DNA from: Oscillibacter sp. 1-3
Lineage (GTDB): Bacteria; Bacillota; Clostridia; Oscillospirales; Oscillospiraceae
Length of the DNA stretch: 64,000 nt
NCBI RefSeq assembly: GCF_000403435.2
Contig: NZ_KE159703.1
Location: 270,765 to 334,764 of the forward strand
Direction of reading: 5' to 3'
The number at the start of each line of letters is the position of its first letter. Within the stretch, counting starts at the first letter, position 1. The notes beneath the pieces were generated by a model. It saw only the letters and a list, made by a program, of their open reading frames with translations, ran no database searches and was not told where the DNA came from. A program made the translations under genes and the position numbers. Shown in pieces: positions 15,264-23,556 of this stretch.

Positions 15264-16919
15264 ATGGACAAGAACATGACCAACTATCCCCTGGACGTCC
15301 CCGCTCCCCATCACTTCACTTTCGCGGTGCGCGATCTGCCCAAGGTCACCATCGAGCAGCGTGAGCGCGCTCTGAAAGCCACCCACTACAACGAGTTTGC
15401 TTTCCCCTCCGGCATGCTGACCATCGACATGCTGTCCGACTCCGGCACTACCGCCATGACCAACCACCAGTGGGCCAGCCTCTTCCTGGGCGACGAGGCC
15501 TACGGCCGCAACACCGGCTACTATGTCCTTCTCGACACCTTCCGCGACATCTTCGAGCGCGGCGGCGAGAAGAACTGGAAGAAGATCATTGACCTGGTCC
15601 GCACCGACTGCCGTGACGTGGAGAAGATGATGGACGAGGTGTACCTCTGCGAGTACGAGGGCGGACTGTTCAACGGCGGCGCCGCGCAGATGGAGCGCCC
15701 CAATGCCTTTATCATCCAGCAGGGCCGCGCGGCTGAGTCCGTGCTGATGGAGCTGGTCAAGAAGGTTCTGGCCCAGCGCCACCCCGGCAAGGTCTTTACC
15801 ATCCCCTCCAACGGCCACTTTGACACCACCGAGGGCAACATCAAGCAGATGGGCTCCATCCCCCGCAACCTGTACAACAAGGAGCTCCTCTATGAGGTTC
15901 CCGAGGGCGGCAGCTATCCCAAGAACCCCTTCAAGGGCAACATGGACATCGAGAAGCTGGAGCAGCTGATTCAGGGCGTCGGCCCCGAGAACGTGCCCCT
16001 GGTCTTCATGTGCATCACCAATAACCCTGTCTGCGGCCAGGCGGTCGCTCTGGCCAACATCAAGGCCACCTCCGAGGTCGCCCACAAGTACGGCATCCCC
16101 TTTGTGCTGGACGCCGCCCGCTGGGCCGAGAACGCCTACTTCATCAAGATGAACGAGCCCGGCTATGAAAACAAGTCCATCGCCGAGATCGCCACCGAGA
16201 TGTTCTCCTACTGCGACGCCTTCACCATGTCTGCCAAGAAGGACGGCCATGCCAACATGGGCGGCATGCTGGCCTTCCGTGACAAGGGCCTGTTCTGGAA
16301 GAACTTCTCCGACTTCAACGAGGACGGCACCATCAAGACCGACATCGGCGTTCTGCTGAAGGTCAAGCAGATCTCCTGCTATGGCAACGACTCCTACGGC
16401 GGCATGAGCGGCCGCGACATTATGGCGCTGGCCGTGGGTCTCTACGAGAGCTGCGACTTCAACTACATGGACGAGCGCGTGAAGCAGTGCGAGTACCTGG
16501 CCCAGGGCTTCTACAAGGCCGGCGTCAAGGGCGTGGTTCTGCCCGCCGGCGGCCATGCGGTGTATATCAACATGACCGAGTTCTTCGACGGCAAGCGCGG
16601 CCACGAGACCTTCGCCGGCCAGGGCTTCTCCATCGAGCTCATCCGCCGCTACGGCATCCGCACCTCCGAGCTGGGAGATTACTCCATGGAGTACGACCTG
16701 AAAACCCCTGAGCAGCAGGCCGAGGTGGCCAACGTGGTCCGCTTCGCCATTGACCGCAGCCGCCTGACCCAGGAGCACCTGGACTATGTCATCGCCGCCG
16801 TCAAGGCCCTGTATGAGGACCGGGAGAACATCCCCAACATCCGCATCGTCTGGGGTCACAACCTGCCCATGCGCCACTTCCACGCCTTCCTGGAGCCCTA
16901 TCCCAACGAGGAGAAGTAA
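15264..16919 (+). CDS. tnaA: Tryptophanase (beta-eliminating lyase) with an insertion
   Basis: A 551-residue PLP enzyme splitting L-tryptophan to indole, pyruvate and ammonia; tyrosine phenol-lyase is the close alternative. Seen: DMLSDSGTTAMTNHQWA and GDEAY near residues 56-80, QGRAAESVL at about 153-161, FVLDAARWAENAYF (PLP-ring Asp), and FTMSAKKDGHANMGG with the PLP lysine at about 326. Classical enzymes have about 470 residues; here about 50 extra residues lie between GYYVLLDTFRDIF and QGRAAE (roughly 97-148), where TnaA normally goes straight on. GGAGG lies 9 bases before the ATG. It sits between ridA and a sodium symporter, which supports tryptophan catabolism. Confidence 0.85.
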   Translation: MDKNMTNYPLDVPAPHHFTFAVRDLPKVTIEQRERALKATHYNEFAFPSGMLTIDMLSDSGTTAMTNHQWASLFLGDEAYGRNTGYYVLLDTFRDIFERGGEKNWKKIIDLVRTDCRDVEKMMDEVYLCEYEGGLFNGGAAQMERPNAFIIQQGRAAESVLMELVKKVLAQRHPGKVFTIPSNGHFDTTEGNIKQMGSIPRNLYNKELLYEVPEGGSYPKNPFKGNMDIEKLEQLIQGVGPENVPLVFMCITNNPVCGQAVALANIKATSEVAHKYGIPFVLDAARWAENAYFIKMNEPGYENKSIAEIATEMFSYCDAFTMSAKKDGHANMGGMLAFRDKGLFWKNFSDFNEDGTIKTDIGVLLKVKQISCYGNDSYGGMSGRDIMALAVGLYESCDFNYMDERVKQCEYLAQGFYKAGVKGVVLPAGGHAVYINMTEFFDGKRGHETFAGQGFSIELIRRYGIRTSELGDYSMEYDLKTPEQQAEVANVVRFAIDRSRLTQEHLDYVIAAVKALYEDRENIPNIRIVWGHNLPMRHFHAFLEPYPNEEK

Positions 16920-16982
16920 TCCCACCCTATAATTCAGCGTAACTGCGCCGCGTGGAGAGTGCGCAGATCTCCTTTGAACTGA

Positions 16983-17038
16983 CAGGCGGCGTCCGCGAAA
17001 ACTGAAATGTTCCAGCGGACGCCGCCTGTGGTTTTTTA
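16983..17038 (+). terminator. Terminator after tnaA
   Basis: A 15-bp stem ACAGGCGGCGTCCGC with its complement around an 18-base loop, then TTTTTT. Confidence 0.8.
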
Positions 17039-17058
17039 CCGACATCCATTTTCTGGAA

Positions 17059-17101
17059 GAGAAGCCCATGGGCTTCTCCCTGCCGTATTCCATACGGCAG
17101 G
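17059..17101 (+). promoter_or_regulatory. Tandem perfect hairpins before the NSS transporter
   Basis: GAGAAGCCCATGGGCTTCTC (20-base perfect palindrome, 17059-17078), then a 10-bp stem CCTGCCGTAT with TCC loop (17079-17101). Operator or mRNA structure; no clear promoter was seen between the tnaA terminator and this point. Confidence 0.4.
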
Positions 17102-17144
17102 GAGATGTGTGTAGAACGCAATTGAGAAAGAGGAGGAACTTGTC

Positions 17145-18545
17145 ATGAGCAATGAGACCTTGCAGAATCGCGACGGGTTTAAGAGCCAGTGGGGCTTTAT
17201 CCTGGCCTGCATCGGCTCCGCCGTCGGCATGGGCAACATCTGGCGCTTTCCCATCATGGTGGCCCGCTGGGGCGGCCTGACCTTCCTGATCCCCTATTTC
17301 ATCATCGTCCTTTTGGTGGGCAACTCCGGCGTCATGGAGGAGTTCGCCCTGGGCCGCCGGGCCCAGGCCGGTCCCATCGACGCCTTCGGCCACGCCACTG
17401 AGGCCAGAAACGGCAATAAGAAGCTGGGCCAGGTCATCGGCCTCATTCCCATCATCGGCTCCATGATGCTGGCCATCGGCTACACTGTGGTCATGAGCTG
17501 GATCTTCAAGTATGCCTTCATGTCCATCACCGGCGGCCTGTATAACCTTGGCACCGACATGGGCGCCATCGGCGGCACCTTCGGCGGCGCAGCCCCGGAG
17601 GCCGAGACCCTGGGCGAGGCCCTGAGCATGATGTTCAGCAACGGCATCTTCGGCATCGGCAACGGCGTGTGGCTGATTATCGGCCTGGTGGTGGCCATGA
17701 TTATCATGGCCATGGGCGTGGCCAACGGCATCGAGGCCGCCAACAAGATCATGATGCCCCTGCTGTTCGGCCTGTTTGTGATCCTGGCCGTGTACATCGG
17801 CTTCCAGCCCGGCGCCTCCGAGGGCTATAAGTTCCTGTTCACCCTGGACCCTGCCGGCCTTGTGAATCCCCAGGTGTGGATCTACGCCTTCGGCCAGGCC
17901 TTCTTCTCCCTGTCCGTGGCGGGCAACGGCTCCGTGATCTACGGCTCCTACCTGCCCAAGGACGAGAGCATTCCCTCCTCCGCCCGGCGCGTGGCCCTGT
18001 TTGACACCGTCGCCGCCCTGCTGGCCGCCTTCGTCATCATCCCCGCCATCGGCGCCTCCGGCTTTGCCATGGGCGACGTCACCCCCGGCCCCGGCCTGAT
18101 GTTCGTGTATCTGGTCAACATCCTCAACGGGATGCCCGGCGGACGGATCATCGGCGTCATCTTCTACGTGGCCGTTCTCTTCGCCGGCCTGAGCTCCATC
18201 GTCAACCTGTATGAGGCCCCCGTGGCCACCATGCAGGAGCAGTTCAAGCTCAAGAGAGGTCCCGCCGTGGCCGTGATCGGCATTGTCGGCGTGGTTGTGG
18301 CCCTGCTGATTCAGCCCTGGACCTCCCAGTGGATGGACGTGGTCTCCATCTACATCTGCCCCCTGGGCGCCGGTCTCGCCGCCATTATGTTCTTCCTGGT
18401 CCTGCCCCGCAAGGAGGCCCTGGAGGAGGTCAACCGCGGCGCCAAGAAGCCCGTGGGCAAGTGGTTCGAGTACCTGGGGTATCTCTTCATCGCCATGTGC
18501 TTCATTGCCCTGGTGGCCGGAGCCTGGCTGGGCGGCATTGGCTGA
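17145..18545 (+). CDS. Neurotransmitter:sodium symporter family transporter, probably tryptophan
   Basis: 466 residues with about 11-12 membrane helices, LeuT fold. The N-terminal sodium/substrate site WGFILACIGSAVGMGNIWRFP is textbook NSS, and TM6 has the unwound segment AFGQAFFSLSVAGNGSVIYGSYL. These carriers import amino acids with Na+. Tryptophan is inferred from the adjacent tryptophanase, the same arrangement as characterised TnaT transporters. AGGAGG precedes the ATG. The Na+ gradient could come from the oxaloacetate decarboxylase pump in this window. Confidence 0.87.
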   Translation: MSNETLQNRDGFKSQWGFILACIGSAVGMGNIWRFPIMVARWGGLTFLIPYFIIVLLVGNSGVMEEFALGRRAQAGPIDAFGHATEARNGNKKLGQVIGLIPIIGSMMLAIGYTVVMSWIFKYAFMSITGGLYNLGTDMGAIGGTFGGAAPEAETLGEALSMMFSNGIFGIGNGVWLIIGLVVAMIIMAMGVANGIEAANKIMMPLLFGLFVILAVYIGFQPGASEGYKFLFTLDPAGLVNPQVWIYAFGQAFFSLSVAGNGSVIYGSYLPKDESIPSSARRVALFDTVAALLAAFVIIPAIGASGFAMGDVTPGPGLMFVYLVNILNGMPGGRIIGVIFYVAVLFAGLSSIVNLYEAPVATMQEQFKLKRGPAVAVIGIVGVVVALLIQPWTSQWMDVVSIYICPLGAGLAAIMFFLVLPRKEALEEVNRGAKKPVGKWFEYLGYLFIAMCFIALVAGAWLGGIG

Positions 18546-18584
18546 TTCCCTGTTCATTTCACCATCACACTTTCTCCCTATATG

Positions 18585-18618
18585 GAACGCCCGCCGTCCT
18601 TCTGGACGGCGGGCGTTC
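18585..18618. terminator. GC hairpin between convergent genes
   Basis: GAACGCCCGCCGTCC and its complement around TTCT; T run is weak (CCCCTTGTG), so terminator strength is uncertain. Confidence 0.5.
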
Positions 18619-18656
18619 CCCCTTGTGAGAAGAAGCGCCTTTTGGAAAGCGGCGGC

Positions 18657-21113
18657 CTATCTCCTGCGGGAAGATGCCCGGCGGGAATCCCGCCGCCTGT
18701 TTTTCCGCTCCGCCCGGCGGGAAAGGACCGCGCTGCACTTGTCAAACAGCCGCTCCAGCAGCATCTGGGTGGGCACTACCAGCAGCGCCATGGCCGCCAG
18801 CACCAGCCACCCGGCAAAGGACAGCCCGGAGAGGGACAGGGAGAACACGTCCCCGAAGAACACCACTGCGATCAGCATCGCCGCGCTCATGGACACCAGC
18901 AGAATTGTCCGCTTCAAATCCAGAGGCCGGGCGGCGTAGTAGATCACCGTCAGGCAGTTGACGGCCATAATCACCACGCAGATGGTAGACAGCTCCTGAA
19001 GCTCCAGCCCCAGAGCGTAGACGAAGAGCTCCGCGAACAGCACCACAAAGATGGCCGTCAAACCGCCGGGGAAGGATTTGCGGAACACGTTGTGGAGAAA
19101 TTTTCCCTGGACCAGGTCGTGGTTGGGCTCCAGGGCCAGAAAGAAGGAGGGGATACCGATGGTGAGGGCGGAGATCAGTGTCAGCTGGATGGGGATGAAG
19201 GGATAGGGGAAGTCGGCGAACAGGGTGATGATGGCCAGGAAGAAGGAGAGAATGTTCTTCACCAGATACAGCGCCGAGGCCCGCTGGATGTTGTTGATGA
19301 CCCGGCGGCCCTCCGCCACCACCTTCGGCATGGCGGAAAAGTCGCTGTCCAGCAGCACCAGCTGGGCCACCTGGCAGGCGGCGTCCGCGCCGGAGGCCAT
19401 GGCGACGCCGCAGTCCGCGTCTTTCAGCGCCAGCACATCGTTGACGCCGTCGCCGGTCATGGCCACGGTGCGGCCCTGGCTCTGGAGGGCCCGGACGATC
19501 TTCCGTTTCTGGTTGGGCACCACCCGGCCGAACACCGTGTACTGCCGCACCGCCTGGGCGATGTCTCCGTCGGTTTTCAGCTCCCGGGCGTCCACCCAGC
19601 GGTCCGCGTTTTGGATGCCCGCCTGCGCTGCGATGGCGGAGACTGTCACCGGCTCGTCGCCGGAGATGACCTTCACGTCCACCCCCTGGCCGTGGAAATA
19701 GGCGAAGGTTTTGGCCGCCCCGGGCCGCAGGGGATTCTCCAGCACCAGCAGGGCCATGGGCAGCACCAGGCCGTGGAGACGGCCCTCCTCCGCCCCGTCG
19801 CACTGGGCCAGCAGCAGCACCCGGCAGCCCTGCTCCGTGTAGGGACGGATCTGCGGCTTCAGCGGCTCCAGCTCGCCGCCCAGCACGTACTCCGGCGCGC
19901 CGATCACATAGGCCCCCCGGCCCGCAAAGTTGACGGCGCTCCACTTGGTGGCGGAGGAGAAGGGCACGGTCTCCCGGCTGGGCCAGGCGGGGCCGTAGGA
20001 GAACTTCTCCGCGATGGCCCGGGCGGTGTCGTTGTCCGGCTCCATACAGCGGTAGAAGGCCCCCAGGGTGTCGGCGATGTCCGCCTCGCTCCAGGCGTCC
20101 GGGTCCAGGAGCGCCACCTCCCGCACCTGCATCTGGGGGCAGGTGACGGTGCCGGTCTTGTCCACACACAGCACGTCCACCCGGGCCAGGGTCTCGATGG
20201 CGCTCATCTCGTGGATCAGGGTCCTGTTCTGGGCCAGCCGCACCACGCTGACGGCCAGGGCCACGCTGGTCAGCAGGAAAAGCCCCTCGGGGATCATGCC
20301 GATAAGAGCCGCCACGGTGGACACCACCGACTGCCGCAGTCCCAGGTCCTGGGTGATGAACTGGGTGTAGAACAGCGCTCCGCCAATGGGGATCAGCGCC
20401 ACGCCGATGAAACGGATCAGGCGGTCCAACGAGCGCATCATCTCGCTCTTGCCGGGGCCGGCGTCCTTTTTGGCGGCCAGGGTCAGCTTGGCGGCGTAGG
20501 AGTCCGCCCCCACCTGATCCAGCCTCGCCCGGCATTTGCCGGAGAGAATAAAGCTGCCGGAGCGGAGGCTGTCTCCCGGCCCCTTGGGGATGGCGTCCGC
20601 CTCGCCGGTAATGAGGGCCTCGTTCACCTGCGCCTGCCCGGTGAGCACCGGCCCGTCGGCGGGAATCTGGCACCCGGCGGTGAGCTCAATCACGTCCCCC
20701 CGCACCAGCTGGTCCACCGGAAGCTCCGTGACTTTGCCGTCCCGCACGACCCGGACTTTGGACGCTGACAGCAGCGACAGTTTCTCGATGGTCCGTTTGG
20801 ATCGGACCTGCTGGACGATGCCGATGACGGCGTTGGCCGCCACGATGAAGAGGAAGGTCATGTCCTTCCAGTCTCCCACCAGCAGCAGGCACACCGCCAG
20901 CACAACGAAGATCAGGTTAAAGTAGGTCAGCAGGTTCTCCCGTATGATCTGCTGGTCGGACTTGGTGGGGGACTCCACCGGGCGGTTGTCCCAGCCCGCC
21001 TCCGCCAGCTCCCGGGCCTGGGCGGAGGTGAGCCCTCTGTCCGGCGCGGGATCGAGGCGGGGCATCTCCCGGCGGGCAGGCTCTGTCCGCTCCGGGATTG
21101 ATCTCTTTTTCAT
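18657..21113 (-). CDS. Cation-transporting P-type ATPase, CtpE-like
   Basis: An 818-residue ion pump. The N-terminal cytosolic start has no heavy-metal domain. Seen: actuator motif ALITGEADAIP (TGE at about 169-171), TM4 motif MIPEGL (273-278), phosphorylation site DKTGTVT with D318, hinge TGDGVNDVLALKDAD, and about ten membrane helices. IPEGL instead of PVAC or CPC excludes metal-type P1B pumps; it resembles the P-type group of mycobacterial CtpE (Ca2+) rather than the SERCA or Mg2+ types. The C-terminus ends in an Arg-rich tail (RRAERKNRRRDSRRASSRRR). Transcribed alone; ion not determined. Confidence 0.8.
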   Translation of the reverse strand: MKKRSIPERTEPARREMPRLDPAPDRGLTSAQARELAEAGWDNRPVESPTKSDQQIIRENLLTYFNLIFVVLAVCLLLVGDWKDMTFLFIVAANAVIGIVQQVRSKRTIEKLSLLSASKVRVVRDGKVTELPVDQLVRGDVIELTAGCQIPADGPVLTGQAQVNEALITGEADAIPKGPGDSLRSGSFILSGKCRARLDQVGADSYAAKLTLAAKKDAGPGKSEMMRSLDRLIRFIGVALIPIGGALFYTQFITQDLGLRQSVVSTVAALIGMIPEGLFLLTSVALAVSVVRLAQNRTLIHEMSAIETLARVDVLCVDKTGTVTCPQMQVREVALLDPDAWSEADIADTLGAFYRCMEPDNDTARAIAEKFSYGPAWPSRETVPFSSATKWSAVNFAGRGAYVIGAPEYVLGGELEPLKPQIRPYTEQGCRVLLLAQCDGAEEGRLHGLVLPMALLVLENPLRPGAAKTFAYFHGQGVDVKVISGDEPVTVSAIAAQAGIQNADRWVDARELKTDGDIAQAVRQYTVFGRVVPNQKRKIVRALQSQGRTVAMTGDGVNDVLALKDADCGVAMASGADAACQVAQLVLLDSDFSAMPKVVAEGRRVINNIQRASALYLVKNILSFFLAIITLFADFPYPFIPIQLTLISALTIGIPSFFLALEPNHDLVQGKFLHNVFRKSFPGGLTAIFVVLFAELFVYALGLELQELSTICVVIMAVNCLTVIYYAARPLDLKRTILLVSMSAAMLIAVVFFGDVFSLSLSGLSFAGWLVLAAMALLVVPTQMLLERLFDKCSAVLSRRAERKNRRRDSRRASSRRR

Positions 21114-21241
21114 GGAACGCCCCCTCTGTCGAATTTCCAGGATTTTGGTCCATTATAACAATTTTGACCCAATTTGTACAGAGTATCCCCCAAAATCCGG
21201 ATTCAAAAACGGAGAGGGACCTTTGTCCCCCTCTGTCTTTT

Positions 21242-21559
21242 CTATTCCGCCGCCAGGGTGACGCCCACCACCACGGCGGGACCGTCCCCGGCGTTCCAGA
21301 CCTCATGGATCTGGCCGCCGGGCACCAGCAGCGCCTCATTCGGCCCGAAACGGCGAACGCCCTCCGGTGTTCGGGCCTCCATAACGCCCTGGGTGACAAT
21401 GAAGAGGTGATCCCGGCCCGGATGGCTGTGGGCGGGAGCGGGTCCGCCGCCCTGGGGCTCCAGATGGGCGATGGACACATCCAGAACGCGCCCCGCCTCC
21501 CCAAAGACCCGCTTTGCCAGAAACCCCGTATGGCAGAGGACTGGTGTGAAGCCGTCCAC
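21242..21559 (-). CDS. Small cupin-domain protein
   Basis: A 105-residue single cupin barrel. Metal-ligand motif 1 is PAHSHPGRDHLFIVTQG (two His, then a later residue) and motif 2 is VPGGQIHEVWN. The GTG start lies one base after the trpB2 stop codon, so it depends on translational coupling with trpB2. Small cupins can be sensors, isomerases or dioxygenases; the role here is unknown, but its control by the tryptophan T-box suggests a link to indole or tryptophan. Confidence 0.75.
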   Translation of the reverse strand: MDGFTPVLCHTGFLAKRVFGEAGRVLDVSIAHLEPQGGGPAPAHSHPGRDHLFIVTQGVMEARTPEGVRRFGPNEALLVPGGQIHEVWNAGDGPAVVVGVTLAAE

Positions 21560-21560
21560 C

Positions 21561-22937
21561 TCAGTTCACCTGGGGCAGCTGGTCAAAGCTGGCCTGGAGC
21601 TCTTCGTCGGTGGGGATATAATCCGTCATCTCGCCGTTGTGGAACTTTTCATAGGCCACCATGTCGAAGTACCCGGTGCCCGTCAGGCCGAAGACGATGG
21701 TTTTGGCCTCGCCGGTCTCTTTGCACTTGAGGGCCTCGTCAATGGCCGCCTGGATGGCGTGGCTGGACTCCGGAGCGGGGAGAATGCCCTCCACCCGGGC
21801 GAACTGCTCCGCCGCCTCAAAGACCTTGGTCTGCTCCACAGAGACCGCCTCCATATACCCGTCGTGATACAGCTGGGAGAGGACGGGGCTCATGCCGTGG
21901 TACCTGAGACCTCCGGCGTGGTTGGCGGAGGGGATGAAGCCGCTGCCCAGGGTGTACATCTTGGCCAGGGGACAGACCATGCCGGTGTCGCAGAAGTCGT
22001 AGGCGAACTTGCCCCGGGTGAAGCTGGGGCAGGAGGCGGGCTCCACGGCGATGATGCGGTAGTCCCGCTCGCCCCGCAGCTTCTCGCCCATGAAGGGGGA
22101 GATGAGGCCGCCCAGGTTGCTGCCGCCGCCGGCGCAGCCGATGATGATGTCGGGCACCACACCGTATTTATCCAGGGCCGCTTTGGTCTCCAGACCGATG
22201 ACGGACTGGTGCAGCAGCACCTGGTTCAGTACGCTTCCCAGCACGTAGCGGTAGCCGGGGGTGGATGTGGCGGCCTCCACGGCCTCGCTGATGGCACAGC
22301 CCAGGGAGCCGGTGGTGCCGGGGTGCTGGGCGAGAATCTTCTTGCCGATCTCCGTCTCCATGGAGGGGGAGGGGGTGACGGAGGCGCCGTAGGTCCGCAT
22401 GACCTCCCGGCGGAAGGGCTTTTGCTCGTAGCTGACCTTCACCATGTAGACCTTGCAGTCAAGCCCCAGATAGGCGCAGGCCATGGAGAGGGCCGTGCCC
22501 CACTGGCCGGCGCCGGTCTCGGTGGTGACGCCCTTGAGTCCCTGATTTTTGGCGTAGTAGGCCTGGGCGATGGCGCTGTTGAGCTTGTGGGAGCCGGAGG
22601 TGTTGTTGCCCTCGAACTTGTAGTAGATCTTGGCCGGGGTCTGGAGCTTTTCCTCCAGGCAGTAGGCCCGCACCAGGGGGGAGGGACGGTACATCTTGTA
22701 GAAGTCCCGGATCTCCTGGGGAATGGGGATCTCCCTTGTGTCGTTGTCCAGCTCCTGGCGAATCAGCTCGTCGCAGAACACGCCGCGCAGGTCCTCATAG
22801 CCCATAGGCGCTCCGGTGCCGGGATTCACCAGGGGGGCGGGCTTTACCTTCATATCGGCCCGGACGTTGTACCATGTCCGGGGCATCTCGTCCTCGGTGA
22901 GATAGATCTTGTAGGGAATCTTGGTTTCGGTTTTCAT
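21561..22937 (-). CDS. TrpB2-type tryptophan synthase beta chain
   Basis: 458 residues, longer than TrpB1 and with the TrpB2-specific N-terminal block (RPSPLVRAYCLEEKL). Condenses indole and serine to tryptophan in the cytosol. PLP lysine is K118 in NNTSGSHKLNSA; the phosphate loop is GCAGGGSNLGGL. No trpA or other trp gene is near, and TrpB2 enzymes typically act alone on free indole, so a salvage role is likely. The ATG at 22937 follows AAGGAG; a longer upstream reading would run into the T-box. Expression is under a Trp-specific T-box, and a cupin gene is coupled behind it. Confidence 0.9.
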   Translation of the reverse strand: MKTETKIPYKIYLTEDEMPRTWYNVRADMKVKPAPLVNPGTGAPMGYEDLRGVFCDELIRQELDNDTREIPIPQEIRDFYKMYRPSPLVRAYCLEEKLQTPAKIYYKFEGNNTSGSHKLNSAIAQAYYAKNQGLKGVTTETGAGQWGTALSMACAYLGLDCKVYMVKVSYEQKPFRREVMRTYGASVTPSPSMETEIGKKILAQHPGTTGSLGCAISEAVEAATSTPGYRYVLGSVLNQVLLHQSVIGLETKAALDKYGVVPDIIIGCAGGGSNLGGLISPFMGEKLRGERDYRIIAVEPASCPSFTRGKFAYDFCDTGMVCPLAKMYTLGSGFIPSANHAGGLRYHGMSPVLSQLYHDGYMEAVSVEQTKVFEAAEQFARVEGILPAPESSHAIQAAIDEALKCKETGEAKTIVFGLTGTGYFDMVAYEKFHNGEMTDYIPTDEELQASFDQLPQVN

Positions 22938-22983
22938 AGCGCTTACTCCTTTCGATGATCGGTCCCCCGCGAAAGAATGCGTC

Positions 22984-23044
22984 AAAAAAAGACCCTCATC
23001 CCATCGTAAAGGACCTGTGACAGGTTCCTTTGGGACAAAAGTCT
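22984..23044 (-). terminator. T-box-regulated terminator
   Basis: Minus strand: AAAGGAACCTGTCACAGGTCC core stem with flanking TCCC/GGGA pairing, ending in TTTTTTT (22990-22984). Confidence 0.8.
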
Positions 23045-23152
23045 TGAAACTTCTGCGGTGCCACCCAAATTGGCGATAGAAATCGCCCGCTCGGCGGTAT
23101 GCCAACACATACCTTTCCTTGGTAACGGGGGAAAAGCCCGTCGGAGCTTACT

Positions 23153-23233
23153 TCGTCGAAAAAAACTCCACCGCTCCATTTTCACCTGACGGCGAAAATT
23201 CCACTCGGTTTCGTTCCTTTCTCCTCTCCCCAC
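23153..23233 (+). repeat. Hairpin repeat family 3, copy 1, inside the T-box leader
   Basis: CTCCACCGCTCCATTTTCACC then GGCGAAAATTCCACTC and CGTTCCTTTCTCCTCTCCCC. It lies between stem I and the antiterminator of the T-box RNA. Confidence 0.65.
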
Positions 23234-23372
23234 AGGGGAACGGTTCGGCCCGCCCTCGGCAGTCCATTCACCGGAGTTGTTCCTGCCGCCCTCGCACTGC
23301 CGGCGGCTCGCTGGGAGAAACGCGTTCTGGCTACTTGTCTGCGTCATCGGTTTTTGCTGTGAACTTGAGTGC

Positions 23373-23401
23373 AGTATAAACCCGGGAGAGGCGGTTGTCA
23401 A
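23373..23401 (-). promoter_or_regulatory. Promoter of the trpB2 T-box operon
   Basis: Minus strand: TTGACA (23401-23396), 17-base spacer, TATACT (23378-23373). Confidence 0.85.
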
Positions 23402-23498
23402 TCCCCCTGACGGCAGATTTTCCAGATGTGATAAAATATTTTGAAAATCAGAGTCCGTTTTTATAGATTTTCGCAAAAATATCCGAAAAATGCAAAAA

Positions 23499-23553
23499 AA
23501 TGAGAAAAAACGGGCGAAACACACTCCATACGAGAATGTCCCGCCCGTTTTTT
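23499..23553 (-). terminator. Terminator of the liv operon
   Basis: Minus strand: GAAAAAACGGGCG arms around a 24-base loop, then TTTTTT; lies 4 bases after the livF stop. Confidence 0.8.
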
Positions 23554-23556
23554 CTC

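Larger units (their letters stand above)
22984..23366 (-). promoter_or_regulatory. T-box leader, tryptophan specifier
   Basis: Minus strand: the T-box consensus GGGTGGCACCGC (23066-23055) lies before the terminator. Upstream, stem I shows the distal-loop pattern AGCGAGCCGCCGG...GTGCGAGGGCGGC, and the specifier loop GAA-TGG-A puts the Trp codon at 23266-23264. Uncharged tRNA-Trp should stabilise the antiterminator and switch on trpB2. The stretch 23153-23233 between stem I and the antiterminator belongs to a repeat also found at 35362-35443. Confidence 0.92.

Noticed and set aside
15246..18557. An open frame of about 1100 codons on the minus strand
   Set aside because: It mirrors tnaA and the NSS transporter on the opposite strand; its His/Gly/Asp/Ala-rich translation is a by-product of GC-rich codons, and no ribosome site or family is seen.
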